In this document: piece after piece, positions 14,831-25,833 of the stretch
Layout: each line of letters starts with the position of its first letter
How positions within the stretch are numbered: position 1 is the first letter of the stretch
Assembly: GCA_002964805.2 (NCBI GenBank)
Contig: PUDQ02000033.1
Location: 1,054,001 to 1,118,000 of the forward strand
From: Trametes villosa
Taxonomy: Eukaryota > Basidiomycota > Agaricomycetes > Polyporales > Polyporaceae
Direction of reading: 5' to 3'
DNA length: 64,000 bases
The notes under the pieces: model-generated
The model's input: the letters and a program-made list of their open reading frames with translations, nothing else
The model's database searches: none
What the model was told of the DNA's origin: nothing
Translations under genes and position numbers: made by a program

Positions 14831-17800
14831 CGTCCGCTCGCTGCCAGTGCCCGCGTCGTTCTTGCTCTGAGTCTCCGTCCATAGTGGGTCCCGGTCGTAT
14901 ACGCTGTCTGCTGCTCCGCGCACGGTCTAATAGCTCTGTTGTAAATATATACTCCTCCTTCCATCCCGCCCTTCCCCAGCGTCCGCAGTGTGTCTGTGTG
15001 TCACAGGCACTGTCCCCGTGCGCTCTTCCGGCGCAAATGAAGGGGCGGCGCGTCCCATTGGCGCGAAGCCGCGCATCCTGGGATGGGACGGAGCGCAACA
15101 TTACATTCGCCTAGCCCGGCGTCCACCCGCGAAACTCAGCGAAGGTTCGCGTCGCCGATAGACAGGCGAAACCATCCACACCGCACACCACGGCCCACGG
15201 GTGGGGGCCCGCGTCCAGGGAAGGCGCGGTGTGTAAGTCACTGTACAGCAAGCATCACGCAGCCCGTCAGAATTCCGCGATCCGCTGCTCGTCTTCGCCG
15301 CGCCCTGCGGGAGGGCCCGCCCGGAGTCCGAGAAGACCGCACCCGCCGAGGACAGCGCACGCGCACCCGCGCTGCCCTCGCGGGATCCGAGGACTGCTCG
15401 CCCTCTCCGGTGGGAACGGTGCAGCCCACTCGGGCGTGGGCTCGCCGCACAACCGCAGCTGGTGGGAATGTGGCCGGTGCGCAGTTTGCGCGAGCGCGGG
15501 GGCGTGACCGCGTGCTCTCGAGCCCTCGAGTCCCCGGGGGCAGTGGGGGGTACGTGCATATGAATGACGCTGGATAGAATGAATGAAGCGAGCGGAGTGG
15601 ACCTGTGCAGATTCGGACAGCAGGGCGCTGCACCCCGCGAGCCCGCGCTCGCGCCCGCCTCTCCCGGTGCTTGGGATCGCCCATCTTCTCGGACTCCGTC
15701 TGCGCACGTACGGCGGTGCGTGATCTGCAAGCGGGAGAAGCGGGCGGCCGCCCCCAGGGGCCAGGGCCCGCGGTGGGGCCGGCGCGGTTCGCCGGCAATC
15801 CTCGGCTGTCAAGCGGTGGACGTCAGCGTGCTTCTGTGTATTCGCAGCCCCGGCGCGCGGGACGGGAGGCGGCGAGAGGGCAGAGGCGGATGGATGGAGG
15901 CGCTCTCGGGGAACTGCTGCTCGGGCGAAGGGACGAGAAGCGGCTGTGGCGCGGTCTGACGTTGCGAGAACCCAGTCCGTATGTCAGGGGCTTCGGGCAG
16001 GGCGGCGAGCATGATACGTACGAGGTCTTGTGGGCCGCACCCGAGCGGGCCCCATGGGAGGGGAGCACCGCGCGCGGACGGCTCGGTCACGATATCGCGC
16101 TCGATAATCGCGAACCTGATGCGGTGTGGCGACGGTGCCAGCGGGGACCCCGCACGCTGCCTGGGAGAAGCACCCGCCAAGGTCGCTGAGTTTGGAATAT
16201 ACAAGGCAGGTAGGTATGCTTTGTCGCGCAGAAGGAACGTGGGGCTCACCCGGGTGTCATACCTCGTTCGGGGGTCGTTCGTTGCGCCCTCGGCATGCGC
16301 CTCGACGACTTAGGACCCCGACGTGCGCTGCTAGACCTCGTCTGAAGAGAGGGTAGTGGCGACGACGGGTGCGGACTGGGCGTCGATAGCCGGTGGTGAG
16401 AGCGCGAGCTACGTTTGCGGGCAGGTCAACACTTACGAGTGGCGCCGGGGTCCTCGAACCCGCCGCCGAAATAGCTGGCGAGCATCCGAGAGTCAACATG
16501 ATGGGGCGACATACAGATTCGCCGGAAGGCTCGGGACGGAAGGGCGCAGGGGACGCCAAGTGGGGCTGACGAAGCCGGCCTTCGATAATCTGCCCCGTCC
16601 ATACGCAGGTGCCGGCCGGGGGCGGGGGCTATAGTTGGACGGACGCACGCCACGACGATCCCAAGACGCGCTTAGGGCGTCGCATTTTATTCTGGAAATG
16701 GGGGCTGGGAACAGGGTTACAAGGGAGGCCGCGCATGTGTGCACGTGTCTTGCGCTTCCAGGCAGCCGAGGTCCGCGCGGCCGCTGGCGCGAGGGGGGAT
16801 AGAGGAATAGCATGTGTGTGGCCGAGAGGGGGCGGGTCGCGGGGGGTCTATGGGAGGTTCTGCATAGACCGCTGCAGGCCGCTGGAATATCGATGGTACG
16901 CAATCGAGGCTAGCGGGGACGGCGGCTGGCTCTTGGGCGAGGTTGGCTATACGCGGCGATGGAGGGTGGTGATTTGACCAATTGGCGATTGAGCGCGGGT
17001 ACTCTCTCAGAGAGCGTCGAGCGGCCCAGATAGCGAGGGAATAAACGGTAGGGTATAGGTGATATTGCGTCGCGGCGCGGAAGGGCGAGGGGTATTTGAG
17101 GACTCACTGGCGCATGTATTATACCCGCTGACTTGAGAGCCTGAGCACTCTTACGACCTAATATTAATGTGCACCTCGCGCCCCGAAAGGCTGTCGTGCG
17201 CGTCGTACAGACCAAAAGTACGCGGCCGTATCGGTCGCGATGCGTCTAGAGGGGCGTAAAAGCGGGAGTGGGAGGAAGGCTGATGGGGTGAGAGTAGCGG
17301 GCCACAGGCAGGTGCTCTCGCGCAAGCTAAACGACCGGGAGTTGCCCGGTACGGGTCGGTTGTATGGAGGCATACGTGCCTGCCCTAACCGCAGCGATGA
17401 AACACCCGATGGCTGAGCCATGGTGACGCACCAATAGTAGCATGAGCGGGACCGAGTACCGAAAGCCACCGGGGATAACCAGGCCTACGATGCCGAGGTT
17501 TTCGCACTGGAAGGCTGGAAGGCCGCTTTCTGGCGAGCCGAGGAGGTGTCCTCTGCAGAGACTTAAGCTCGCGGGCCTTGGGCGCGAGCATGCAGCTGGG
17601 GCACGACGGAGGGAGGGAGGAGAGGGGAGGAGCACACGGGTGACCTGCCCGCGATCACGGTGAGGTGATGCCTGTCTGGGCGATGATAAATTGCATGAGA
17701 ACGAGGGGGGAGGTGATATGAACGGATAGCTGCATCTAGCCTAGTCTCGAGTGCGAAGGTTTGGGAGAGACGTCAAGTACCACGAGCGCGGGCTGTAGCG

Positions 17801-18516
17801 CCTCGGCATGTGTAGCGGAGAAGCTTGTGGCCTTCCTGGAAGGCAGACACGGTCGCCCGCGTCGGACGGGAAAGGGCACGACTGCGGTGGGTCGTGAAAC
17901 GTGTTGGGCGTTAGGAGGCACTGTTGACGACGAGGTGACACGAGTTGGTAGCCGCCTGTTTCGCATGAATGGCGGACGGAACAAAGGGCCAAGCCCAGCC
18001 GCTGAGCCGCTGGGCGAACGGGCACGGATAGAGTATGTTTTGTTGCTCTGCCGCTGCACTGCTGATTTCTCGGCGGGAGGGGCGGCGCGAAGAGAAGCCG
18101 TGGGCGGCTCGGTGAGGAGGCTGGTGGCTGGAGGAGAGAGCGTGAATTCATGTTCGTTCATGATCAATTTGTGCAACGCGGTGCTGACGGTGGGCGCCTC
18201 CGCGCGGCGCGGAGGCATTTGGGCTGATGAGCGACTGTCGCGTTTCTCCAGCTTGCTGGGGTGAATAAAAAGTACGTGTGTCGGGCTGCATGGAAGAGGA
18301 GTCGGGTACGGACGTGTCGACGTACAAAATGAAGGGCTTGAACGAACAAGGGAGATCGATAGTCGCGCTGCCCCTTTTTGCGGGGGAGGGTCCTGGGCTG
18401 GCCGGGGTCCCTGGGGTACGGCAGCGGGCGGGGGGGACACAGCCGCGGAACGCTATTTCCCGAAGCGCAGGCGGGGGATGCTTCGATCTGAAGAGGCTCG
18501 CGCCCTCTGGCAGCGC
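14831..18516. other. Gene desert, GC-rich, no supported gene
   Basis: About 3.7 kb. Long open frames exist on both strands, but they overlap one another, are Arg/Pro/Ala/Gly-rich and show no motif, membrane segment or plausible splice pattern, as expected from high GC. The first 200-300 bases are the likely 3' flank of the YME1-type gene (AATATATACTCC near 14943). I see no transposase, reverse transcriptase or tRNA here. Function is unknown; old repeat DNA or non-coding transcription units are possible. Confidence 0.5.
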
Positions 18517-18948
18517 ATGAACACAGGACCCCCGACATTTCACCAACATCCCTGATGCCAGATCCGGACATTTTTGGCGTTTTGGAAGGCCCTATGCCTG
18601 GTGTAATACGGACAAAATGAGCTCCAAATCTGGCCAACCCTGGTGCCAAAGTCCGGACAAAGTGGTCCCTGGGCAGCCGCGGCCTGATCCTATCCGGACC
18701 AAACGTGGGTAAAGGCGCCCGCGGCCCGCGGCTGGCCAGCGAGCGCGGCTTCTGATTGGCCGGGTCTGGTTTTAGCGCCCGTAAGGCCTGAGGAATTCCC
18801 CGGACAAAATCCTCAAAAAGCCTGGAAGGCCTGAGGTAATCCGGACAATTTAGGGCGCTTACTATGCCTGATCCCTCGGACAGACATGGCCAAATTTTGA
18901 GAAATTGGATCAGGCATTTTGGGGGATTGTCGGGGGTCCTATGAACAC
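18517..18948. mobile_element. MITE-like non-autonomous DNA transposon, hAT-like (8-bp target duplication)
   Basis: The element spans 18525-18940 (416 bases). It begins AGGACCCCCGACA (18525-18537) and ends with the exact reverse complement TGTCGGGGGTCCT (18928-18940). Imperfect inverted similarity continues inward to CCTGAT/ATCAGG. It is flanked by a perfect 8-base direct repeat ATGAACAC at 18517-18524 and 18941-18948, the target-site duplication length typical of hAT elements. Inside, CGGACA recurs about six times (for example 18564-18570, 18653-18659, 18800-18806, 18841-18847), mostly as CCGGACA, and AAGGCCTGAGG occurs twice. These could be subterminal transposase-binding repeats. There is no coding capacity, so it would need a transposase from elsewhere. 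Confidence 0.88.
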
Positions 18949-19611
18949 TCCCCGGCATTCTCCAACGCTGCCCCGAGTCTTCCAGGGCGAAAGCGACCCG
19001 AGGGTGGGAGACTCCGACGCCGAAGAGTGCCCTCCGAGCCCGCGCGTCCGCCCCGCCCCATCGATTTCTATTCGCCGCCATATGCTGCCATCATCCCAGC
19101 CTCGCTCTCCGGCCGCGCTCCCGCGTCCCAGCCCTCCTCTGCCAGGCCGCGTTAGATATCCAGCCTCGTAAAAACCCAGGCGGCGCGCGCCCTGCCCCTT
19201 TTCTCCCCCCGCTCGGTCCGCGTCCGTCTCCTGAGCCCGTCAGCCGCTGCCCCAGCCAGAGCCCGCCCCCGCGCCAGCCACCGCCCGCCACTGCATTCGA
19301 ACTTGTGTTCGCCAGGCCCGCTGAGGCGAGCGACCGCGCGCACCCGGCTCGTGGCTGGACCTACATCTGCATCTGCAAGCCCCCGATCGCAATCGAGGGA
19401 AGTTCGATCAGCGACGGCCGTGACGAACATAAACTGCCTTGCGGGCCTGCCCACCCACAATCTCCCACTCCCCGCGTCCTCCTACCTCCGCCGACGGCGA
19501 GAGCGCTCGTGGTGAGTTGCCCGCTTTGTCCGCCCCCCTCCCCCGCGCCCCGCAGATGCCAGATGCCTGTGCAGATCCCGGCTCATGATCCAATCACCGC
19601 CCCCGCCGTAG
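18949..19611. other. Intergenic region upstream of the small Cys-rich gene
   Basis: This is 663 bases of C-rich sequence with many CCGCCC and CCCGCC words. It probably includes the promoter and 5' leader of the gene at 19612. Open frames on both strands look like compositional noise. Confidence 0.4.
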
Positions 19612-19969
19612 ATGTGCCATCGTCAGTTGCGCCTATGGAAGGCCACAAAGTGCGGTCACTTGACGTTCACCGGCGAGACCAACATCGACTGCGCTTCCCG
19701 CGACTGCTACCTCAGCAGTGCACACCCCGCCGACTGCCGCGGCGCACCCGGCTCGGGCGCGACCAGCTGTCGCTGCCGCCGCTATTATACGTGCGTCCGC
19801 CCCCCGCCCCTATTTCCCAAATAGGCGCACTGACGCGCTTCCCGAAGCCAACCGGAGCGAATCATCACCCACCAGGTCTGTCCCCTCCCCCGGCTCCCTG
19901 GCCCCGCGCAGCGGGACGAGGCTGACGGTCTCTCGACAGGTCGACACGAAATGCCCGCGCTGCCAGTAG
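19612..19969 (+). CDS. Small Cys-rich protein (78 aa), possible zinc binder
   Basis: Three exons (19612-19790, 19848-19875, 19940-19969) splice in phase into 78 residues. The protein has nine cysteines and a CGH motif: C2, C14-G-H16, C27, C32, C42, C53-R-C55, C74-P-R-C77. The spliced middle exon reads PERIITHQ and the last one VDTKCPRC. The evenly spaced CxC and CxxC pairs suggest two zinc sites, or a disulphide-rich fold if secreted, but there is no signal peptide, so a cytosolic or nuclear zinc protein is more likely. Similar tiny proteins are, to my recollection, common hypothetical entries in basidiomycetes; that is memory, not a search. It lies tail-to-tail with the RAD3/XPD gene, 124 bases apart. 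The start could lie in an unseen upstream exon. Confidence 0.65.
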
Positions 19970-20093
19970 CTGCCACGCCCTGCGGATCCGCCCACGACGT
20001 CCCGCCACCTTGTATATTTCAGTGTATTCCCGCCGCCTCCGGCGTCCCGCCCTGTACCACGTAGACATCGATGACCTATACCGTGACGCTACG

Positions 20094-23000
20094 CTACACG
20101 TCGAGGTCCAGCGCGCCGAGCGCCTCGTCGTCGAGCCCGCCGTCCCCGTACTCATCCTCGTCCTCGTCCATCGCGGCCGCGGCCGCCTCGCGCCGCTCCG
20201 CCTCCTGCGCCTGCACGGCGGCGAGCTCGCGCTGCTTCGCCTGCGCCTTCTCGATGTCCGCGAGCGTCCAGAGCGAGATGCCCGTCTGGTTCTCGTTCGG
20301 GTTCTGCGAGATGACGCGCATGAACTGCTTCGAGAGCGTGAGCGCCATGTCCGTCGACAGGTTCGACGCCGTCTCCGTGATGTACTGGTTGATCCACCGC
20401 GGCAGCTTCGCGCGCTTGTCCGCCCGCGCGAACCGCTGTTAAAGCAGGGGCACGGGAGCACGGGGTCGCAAGGCGGAGCTTGGTCAGTCATCTGCTCGTG
20501 CGCGCGCTGCGTGTGAGTCAGAGCGGGGAGGGGGCACACCTTATCCGCAAAGACCATCAGGCCCCAGTCCGTTTTCCCGCGCAGGACACGTCCCACACAC
20601 TGCGCGGCGTTCCGCATCGCGTCGAAGCCCAGGAACTCGGACTCGCGGATGCGGTACGCGTCCCTGAGATACTCCAAGCGTGCCTTGAGGATACGGCTCT
20701 CTGTGTACTGGTACGGCACGCTGCGGGACCCAAGTAGAGGTCAATTAATTTCCGCACTGGCGGTGGCAGCTGGTGGAGTAATACATACCCGAACATGACG
20801 ACCGCGCGGCCGTAATTGTGGTCGAAATCGATGCCTTCAGATACCTTGCCACGGGCGACAGAGAGGAGCACTGCGCCTCGGCCGTTATCACATGCCTGTA
20901 AATGGCAGTAAAAATTACGAGCTTAATTAGCAGAAGGACGCAGAGCGGGGTGCGTGGGGAGACATACCCTACGGTAGTTCTCCAGCGCGATGCTCGTCTC
21001 GTTCGCGTCCGGGGTCTCGACGAAGATCAGCTTGTGCTTCCAGACTTCATTCAGGATGCCCTGCGGAGCGTCGCGGCGAACAGCCGGCCTGTCAGCGCCA
21101 GCGGAAATGTACAAGCGGGCGGGCGGCTCGCCACAGCACAGTGCTCACCATGTCGTTCCACGCGGCGACGATGGACTCCATGTAGAGGTAGCTCGGGAAG
21201 AACGCGACGATGCCGTCCGGCACGATCTTGCTGTACTCAATCAGGATGCTCCCGAAGTTGCGCACCACCGCGGGGTCGTTCCGGACCTCGAACCGCGAGC
21301 TGATCGCCACCTGGTCGCTCCCGCGCGTGATGACCTGCCGGCGCGCGCGGGCTGTCAGCGCACGCATACGACCCACGAGGCGGCGGCAAGCGACTCACGA
21401 GCGGCAGGAAGGAGTTGCGCGTGAGCGACATGGCGTACGTCTCCTGGACGACCGGGGTGAACTGCAGCATCTTCGGGTACATGTCCAGCGGGGACAGCGT
21501 CCCTGAGGTGATGACGACCGTGCTGAACCGCTCGAACACGGGCTTGATCGCGATGGCGGGGTCTAGGCAGCTGAGGCAGGCGTGAGCCAGTCGTCACGGC
21601 GGACAGAGGCGTGGCCTGCACACATACGTAAGATGGAAGATCGGGTTCGGGACGGTCGCGTTCTCCGTCTCGTACGGCTCGAGGATGAGCAGGAAGCCTG
21701 CGGGCCGGGCCAGTCAGCGGGCGGGGGTGTACAAAGGCTAAAGGGTAACGTGCCTTTCTCGTACGTCGCGACGAGCGTCGCGAAGCTCGCGACCTTCTGC
21801 AGGGACGAGAACTCGTCTACGCGGTTGACTTCGAGCGTCCGGACTAGCGACTGCAGGCGCTCCGCGCAGAAACTGGCGCACGGCGATGGTGATCGGCAAC
21901 ACGGTTCAGCAGGCCAGGAGCAGCAGGGAAGATGCGACGCACCGTAGCGGCCGCCGCTCGATGTACGTAATGTCCTTGAGGTGCTGCAAGAACGAGAGCG
22001 GGGTCTCCGCCACGACATGCAGCACGCGCATGCGAGTCTATGCGACACGTCCAATCAGGGGCGCGCCGCCATGACGTGAGCGGGACGCCTGACGCACCTT
22101 CAGGTACTCGACGAAGCGCTTGAGAAATGCCACGAAATGCTCGGCCTTGCGGATGTTCCCAGGGATCGCCTCCTTCAGCAGGTCTTCCGGGAGCACTATC
22201 CCCGGGTGGTCAATAAGGTTGCTCCGCAGGTGGCGATTCAGGGGCCGTAGGGGCGGCGGGAAGAAAGCCTACCAGGATTGGACACGAAGGCGTCTTCGGC
22301 ATCGTTAGCCTCCTGTAAACCTTCGACCAATTTCATGTATTCGTCCTGCAATTTGGACGCATCTGTCTTCTTGATCCTGACAGACCGATCAGAACGCCGT
22401 TCTTCACGGTGCGGCTAGCACTTACTCGTCGATCTTGTCTCCCAGCCGAACGACGCTTCGCGCCGCTGAGTCAAGCATTGGCCTCGTGAGGTCTATACTC
22501 AAGGATTCGATGCACACGTTATCTGAAAGGCGTTAGCGTCGTGTCAGGAGGTGTCGCCGGTGACCCCGGAGTCCCCTACCAATATTGTGCGCCTCGTCGA
22601 AGACAACAATTGCATCTTTGGAGATTTCCTTGGATACTTGCTCGGCAACTTTCGGATCGAGGAGGTAGTGGAAGGAGTAGATGATCACGTCCACGAACGG
22701 CATCTAGCAGGCATGTGGGCCTCCGCTCGCAGTACCAAGTCATAATGAACGCTTACCATACGTCGCACAAGGAAATATGGACAAATGCGGTTGTCCCGCC
22801 CGTGCTGCAGCACGTCTGCAAGCGTCCAGATCCCTGGAGGAATGAGATTGCCGGGCTCCAGCTTTCCAAGATTCTGCAAAGCCTTTAGTAGACCAGAATA
22901 TAACCCAATATATTGACCAACCTCATGCCAGTCGCAGAGATCTACGGAGCCAGGATTTTCGCGCCCTTTCTGACACACGGCAGAATTCGTAAGGTCTCGA

Positions 23001-23741
23001 CATCGAGCATCGACGACCTTGCCCTTCTTCTCTTTGGACACCTATATCAAGCGGGACATTTAGCTCTTGATTTCAAGCGAATCTGACTGCGAAGAATGGG
23101 AAGTGCAAAGCCTACGACAGGTTTGCGTCCGTTAGTCAGCCTAGGCATGCACTGACCTCCGGGTGGATGCACAGATTTTTCCGACTCGTCAGGCCGATGC
23201 CGTAGAAGCCCGCTTCCTTTTCTCGTTGCTCGTCGGTCTCTGCGTGCTCTGTGCGGTATGCCATGAGACGTTTGAGCTCGGCAAGCGCCTTTTCGATTTC
23301 GGGGACCGTTCGTGAGCAATAGATTAGTTTCCGCTTTGTAGGGTAGAACTACACGGCTAAGATCAGTCATGGAAGGGGGGTTCGCGTGTAATGTGATATA
23401 CCTGTTGATATGATACAATGAGAGACAGTAGAGAGACCGTCTTCCCCGTTCCGGACGGCATTTCAAGCAAACAGTGTCCCTGGTTATGTCATTTCAGGAA
23501 ACCTACCGGGAGTGTTGGGAGTTGAGTACACGCACTGTTGCATCAAGCGTACGCTTCAGATCACACATGTACGCATATTGTTCTAGCAGCGTCTGTCAGT
23601 TCTCGTTATTGCTTGCTCACACCCGGAGACTCGTACCGGGGTAAATCCGGTCGTAAGGGAAGATTATCTGGACACCGTCAGACCTGTTCAATACGCCATT
23701 CTGTAATGACTTACAGGGAGGTCGTCAATAAAGAACTTCAT
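20094..23741 (-). CDS. RAD3: TFIIH DNA helicase RAD3/XPD (ERCC2)
   Basis: 5'-3' ATP-dependent DNA helicase of TFIIH, acting in nucleotide excision repair and transcription initiation. A 9-codon first exon (ATG at 23741-23739, MKFFIDDLP) is followed by short exons reading [10 protein letters not shown], then [16 protein letters not shown], then [20 protein letters not shown] (Walker A). The Fe-S domain region has conserved cysteines ([34 protein letters not shown]). The DEAH box reads [10 protein letters not shown] (about 22600-22570). The C-terminal helicase domain contains [19 protein letters not shown] and the motif-VI arginines in [16 protein letters not shown]. The acidic tail ends GALDLDV, stop at 20094. 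More than ten introns are seen. The order and content match full-length RAD3 of about 800 residues. Confidence 0.95.
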
Positions 23742-23935
23742 AACTACGCAAAGCAGGAGAGCAAGACAGGGGATGTGCGGACTGTCCCGGGCGTGCGGTC
23801 GTGGTCCGGAGACAAGCAGTGTGGCGCCGCGTCGGTCCGTGACGCGTCCGGTAACGCGACGCGCCTCGATCGGCGATCTGGTGACTGCCCCGACGGTCAC
23901 GGCTGGATGCGTCACAGGAACACGCCCACCTCTCG
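23742..23935. promoter_or_regulatory. Short bidirectional promoter between RAD3/XPD and the TPR gene
   Basis: Only 194 bases separate the two start codons, so both promoters share this segment. It contains several CGCGAC/GTCGCG-like words near 23860, and no clear TATA box. Confidence 0.5.
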
Positions 23936-25531
23936 ATGCTGCTCTCAAGAGCCCGCCGGCGCATCTCCGCCGCCCTCCCTCGCTATGCTCCTCCTCCACC
24001 TCGGATCGTCTCGCGGCGGTATGCGTCGAGCGAGAGCAAGCCGCCCGCGCCGCTCCCCGACGATGTGCGGCCTACACCCTACTTGAACGACAGCTTCGCG
24101 TCCCACACCATGTTCACTGTCGACTTCTTCCGGAGATTCGTGAAGTATACCGCGGTCGGAATTGTCGTTGTCGCTGTAACCTCCTGGACGGCGTTTGAAG
24201 GCGCGCACATGTGGGTGGAGAACGTCGCGCTCGCCTCGGAGACGGAGCAGGATGCGAAGCAATGGGAGTGGGACCTGGAAGCGGACAAGTGGTCAGGCTC
24301 ACCGAAGGGAGGCACGGATTCAGCCCTTGGCTTCACTGGACGACATGCCGTGCGGAGCGCCTGGATGGTTCTCTACTGGGGAACCGGGTCGAGCACGAAC
24401 GTTGTCGCTTCCAAAGCGTTTACCGACCGGAACGGCGGAGGTGCAACGCTCGCTCCTATTCAAGCGACCCTCGAGTACGCGCAGGAGTTCCTTCGTATCG
24501 CGCTGGAGATTGCGGAGCAGGCGAAGGAGAAGGGTCGGCTGCACCCGATGACCATCACTGCTCTCCTCGCCCGCCGCGCGGACGTCATCTCGCGCATGGG
24601 TACGCGCAACGCACTGGACGAGGCTCGGTCGGAATATGAGCGCGTATGGTCCAACATCTCAGGCCGGGGCGTGCAAGCTGCCCGCATCGCGCTGAAGGTC
24701 GGGGACCTCAACCGGAGGTTAGGCGATACCGAGGACGCACTGTCGTGGTGGGCCCGCTCTGTCGAGCTCGCTCTCGGTAAAAGTGGCACCGTGCCTTCCA
24801 ACGCTACTCCGACAATACCGGAGGCGGCCCCAGCCTCCCCGCTGGCTCAGCGGACGTTAGTGTCTACGCTGGTCTCCCTCTCTGCCTTCTATGCCACCAC
24901 TGGGCAGCTTCGCCAGGCGCAAGCGGCCGAAGAGGCTTCCCTGAACCTCCTCCGCACCATCCCATCTCCCCAGTCCTTCGACGCTGCCACCCCAGGGCAG
25001 GCCCTGCACTGCCTCTACATACTCCACCGCTCCTCCATCATCTCCATCCACCTCGCTGAAGTGCTGTATGCACTTCGCACAAAGCCCGCAACGTCTGTTG
25101 ACTGGCTCACTCGCGCTGCTGAGTCCTCGGAGCGCGTGGCGCTCTCTCTGTCTGGGCTCCCGCCTATCCATCCCGACGCCCCCGGGTCCAAGATCCCTCA
25201 CCCACCCGCGTCCGAGACACCCCTGACAGAGCAATACGCGAAGTCCAAGTCAATGAATGGCCCGGCAAAGAACCTCCTCCGTGACGCGCGGAGAACCGCT
25301 GCAGAAGCGTGGAACCTCATCGGCGTCCTGACAGAAGGAGACAAGTCTGCCGACGCGCCTGCGAGGGCGCTGGAGTGCTATGAGCGGGCATTAGGGTGGG
25401 CCGGAGTTGGTCGCGACAAGGCGGGGGGCATTGGGCAGCCAGGGGAAGGCACTCTGGAGACGGACTGGCAGGTGTTCTGGGCGAACTACGTTCGCGCTCG
25501 GGAGGCGGTGAAGAAGCAGGAGCAGAAGTAG
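23936..25531 (+). CDS. Mitochondrial TPR membrane protein, Mgr3-like candidate
   Basis: An intronless frame of 531 residues, unusual among its multi-exon neighbours. The N-terminus is a classical presequence (MLLSRARRRISAALPR). One hydrophobic span (TAVGIVVVAVTSWTAF, about residues 72-87) follows, then a conserved EGAHMWVE stretch. The large C-terminal part is helical and TPR-like, with repeats such as DEARSEYERVW, RLGDTEDALSWWARSVELA and ALECYERALGWAG. This layout fits Mgr3, the yeast inner-membrane TPR adaptor of the i-AAA protease Yme1, whose likely orthologue also lies in this window. The name rests on architecture only; another mitochondrial TPR protein remains possible. Confidence 0.6.
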   Translation: MLLSRARRRISAALPRYAPPPPRIVSRRYASSESKPPAPLPDDVRPTPYLNDSFASHTMFTVDFFRRFVKYTAVGIVVVAVTSWTAFEGAHMWVENVALASETEQDAKQWEWDLEADKWSGSPKGGTDSALGFTGRHAVRSAWMVLYWGTGSSTNVVASKAFTDRNGGGATLAPIQATLEYAQEFLRIALEIAEQAKEKGRLHPMTITALLARRADVISRMGTRNALDEARSEYERVWSNISGRGVQAARIALKVGDLNRRLGDTEDALSWWARSVELALGKSGTVPSNATPTIPEAAPASPLAQRTLVSTLVSLSAFYATTGQLRQAQAAEEASLNLLRTIPSPQSFDAATPGQALHCLYILHRSSIISIHLAEVLYALRTKPATSVDWLTRAAESSERVALSLSGLPPIHPDAPGSKIPHPPASETPLTEQYAKSKSMNGPAKNLLRDARRTAAEAWNLIGVLTEGDKSADAPARALECYERALGWAGVGRDKAGGIGQPGEGTLETDWQVFWANYVRAREAVKKQEQK

Positions 25532-25699
25532 TCGACTGTTGTGTATACTGTTGCTACCAGCGGCTACGCTTATACGCCTTCCCATGCTCTGCTATAATCC
25601 ATCTCATCTCACACAACTACTGTGGTATAGGCTGCTTAAAGACCACTCGCTGGCTCTGGGATACCTGCGGCTGCTACACACCAGCGTACACCCGCCGAG

Positions 25700-25761
25700 A
25701 CGCGTCGCGTCACACCGTGTAGACGCCCAATATTAAGCGTGCGCGTCAAGACGCGACGCGT
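25700..25761. promoter_or_regulatory. Inverted pair of ACGCGTCGCG motifs upstream of the LRR gene
   Basis: ACGCGTCGCG lies at 25700-25709 and its reverse complement CGCGACGCGT at 25752-25761, 70-130 bases before the start at 25831. The core ACGCGT equals the yeast MluI cell-cycle box bound by MBF. The same longer word also appears at 35381 and 41389. A regulatory role is inferred. Confidence 0.4.
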
Positions 25762-25815
25762 CGTGATCCAACTCCTCAGCCACTTTCCTTCTTGCCCACC
25801 ACCACCACACGCGCC

Positions 25816-25833
25816 GATGCAGAGACGGCCATG
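25816..25833 (+). promoter_or_regulatory. Five-codon uORF overlapping the main start codon (ATGA)
   Basis: ATG at 25816 opens a reading frame of five codons (M-Q-R-R-P). Its TGA stop (25831-25833 region, inside ATGA) overlaps the ATG of the LRR gene. This layout can permit termination-reinitiation and damp translation. Transcript start data are lacking, so the uORF may not be in the mRNA. Confidence 0.4.

Noticed and set aside
15083..16313. Several overlapping 150-200-codon frames on both strands
   Set aside because: Composition-driven; no conserved motif, no coherent exon joining.
17736..18440. A 234-codon minus-strand frame in the desert
   Set aside because: Ser/Pro/Arg-rich, no splice or domain support, and antisense frames of similar length exist.
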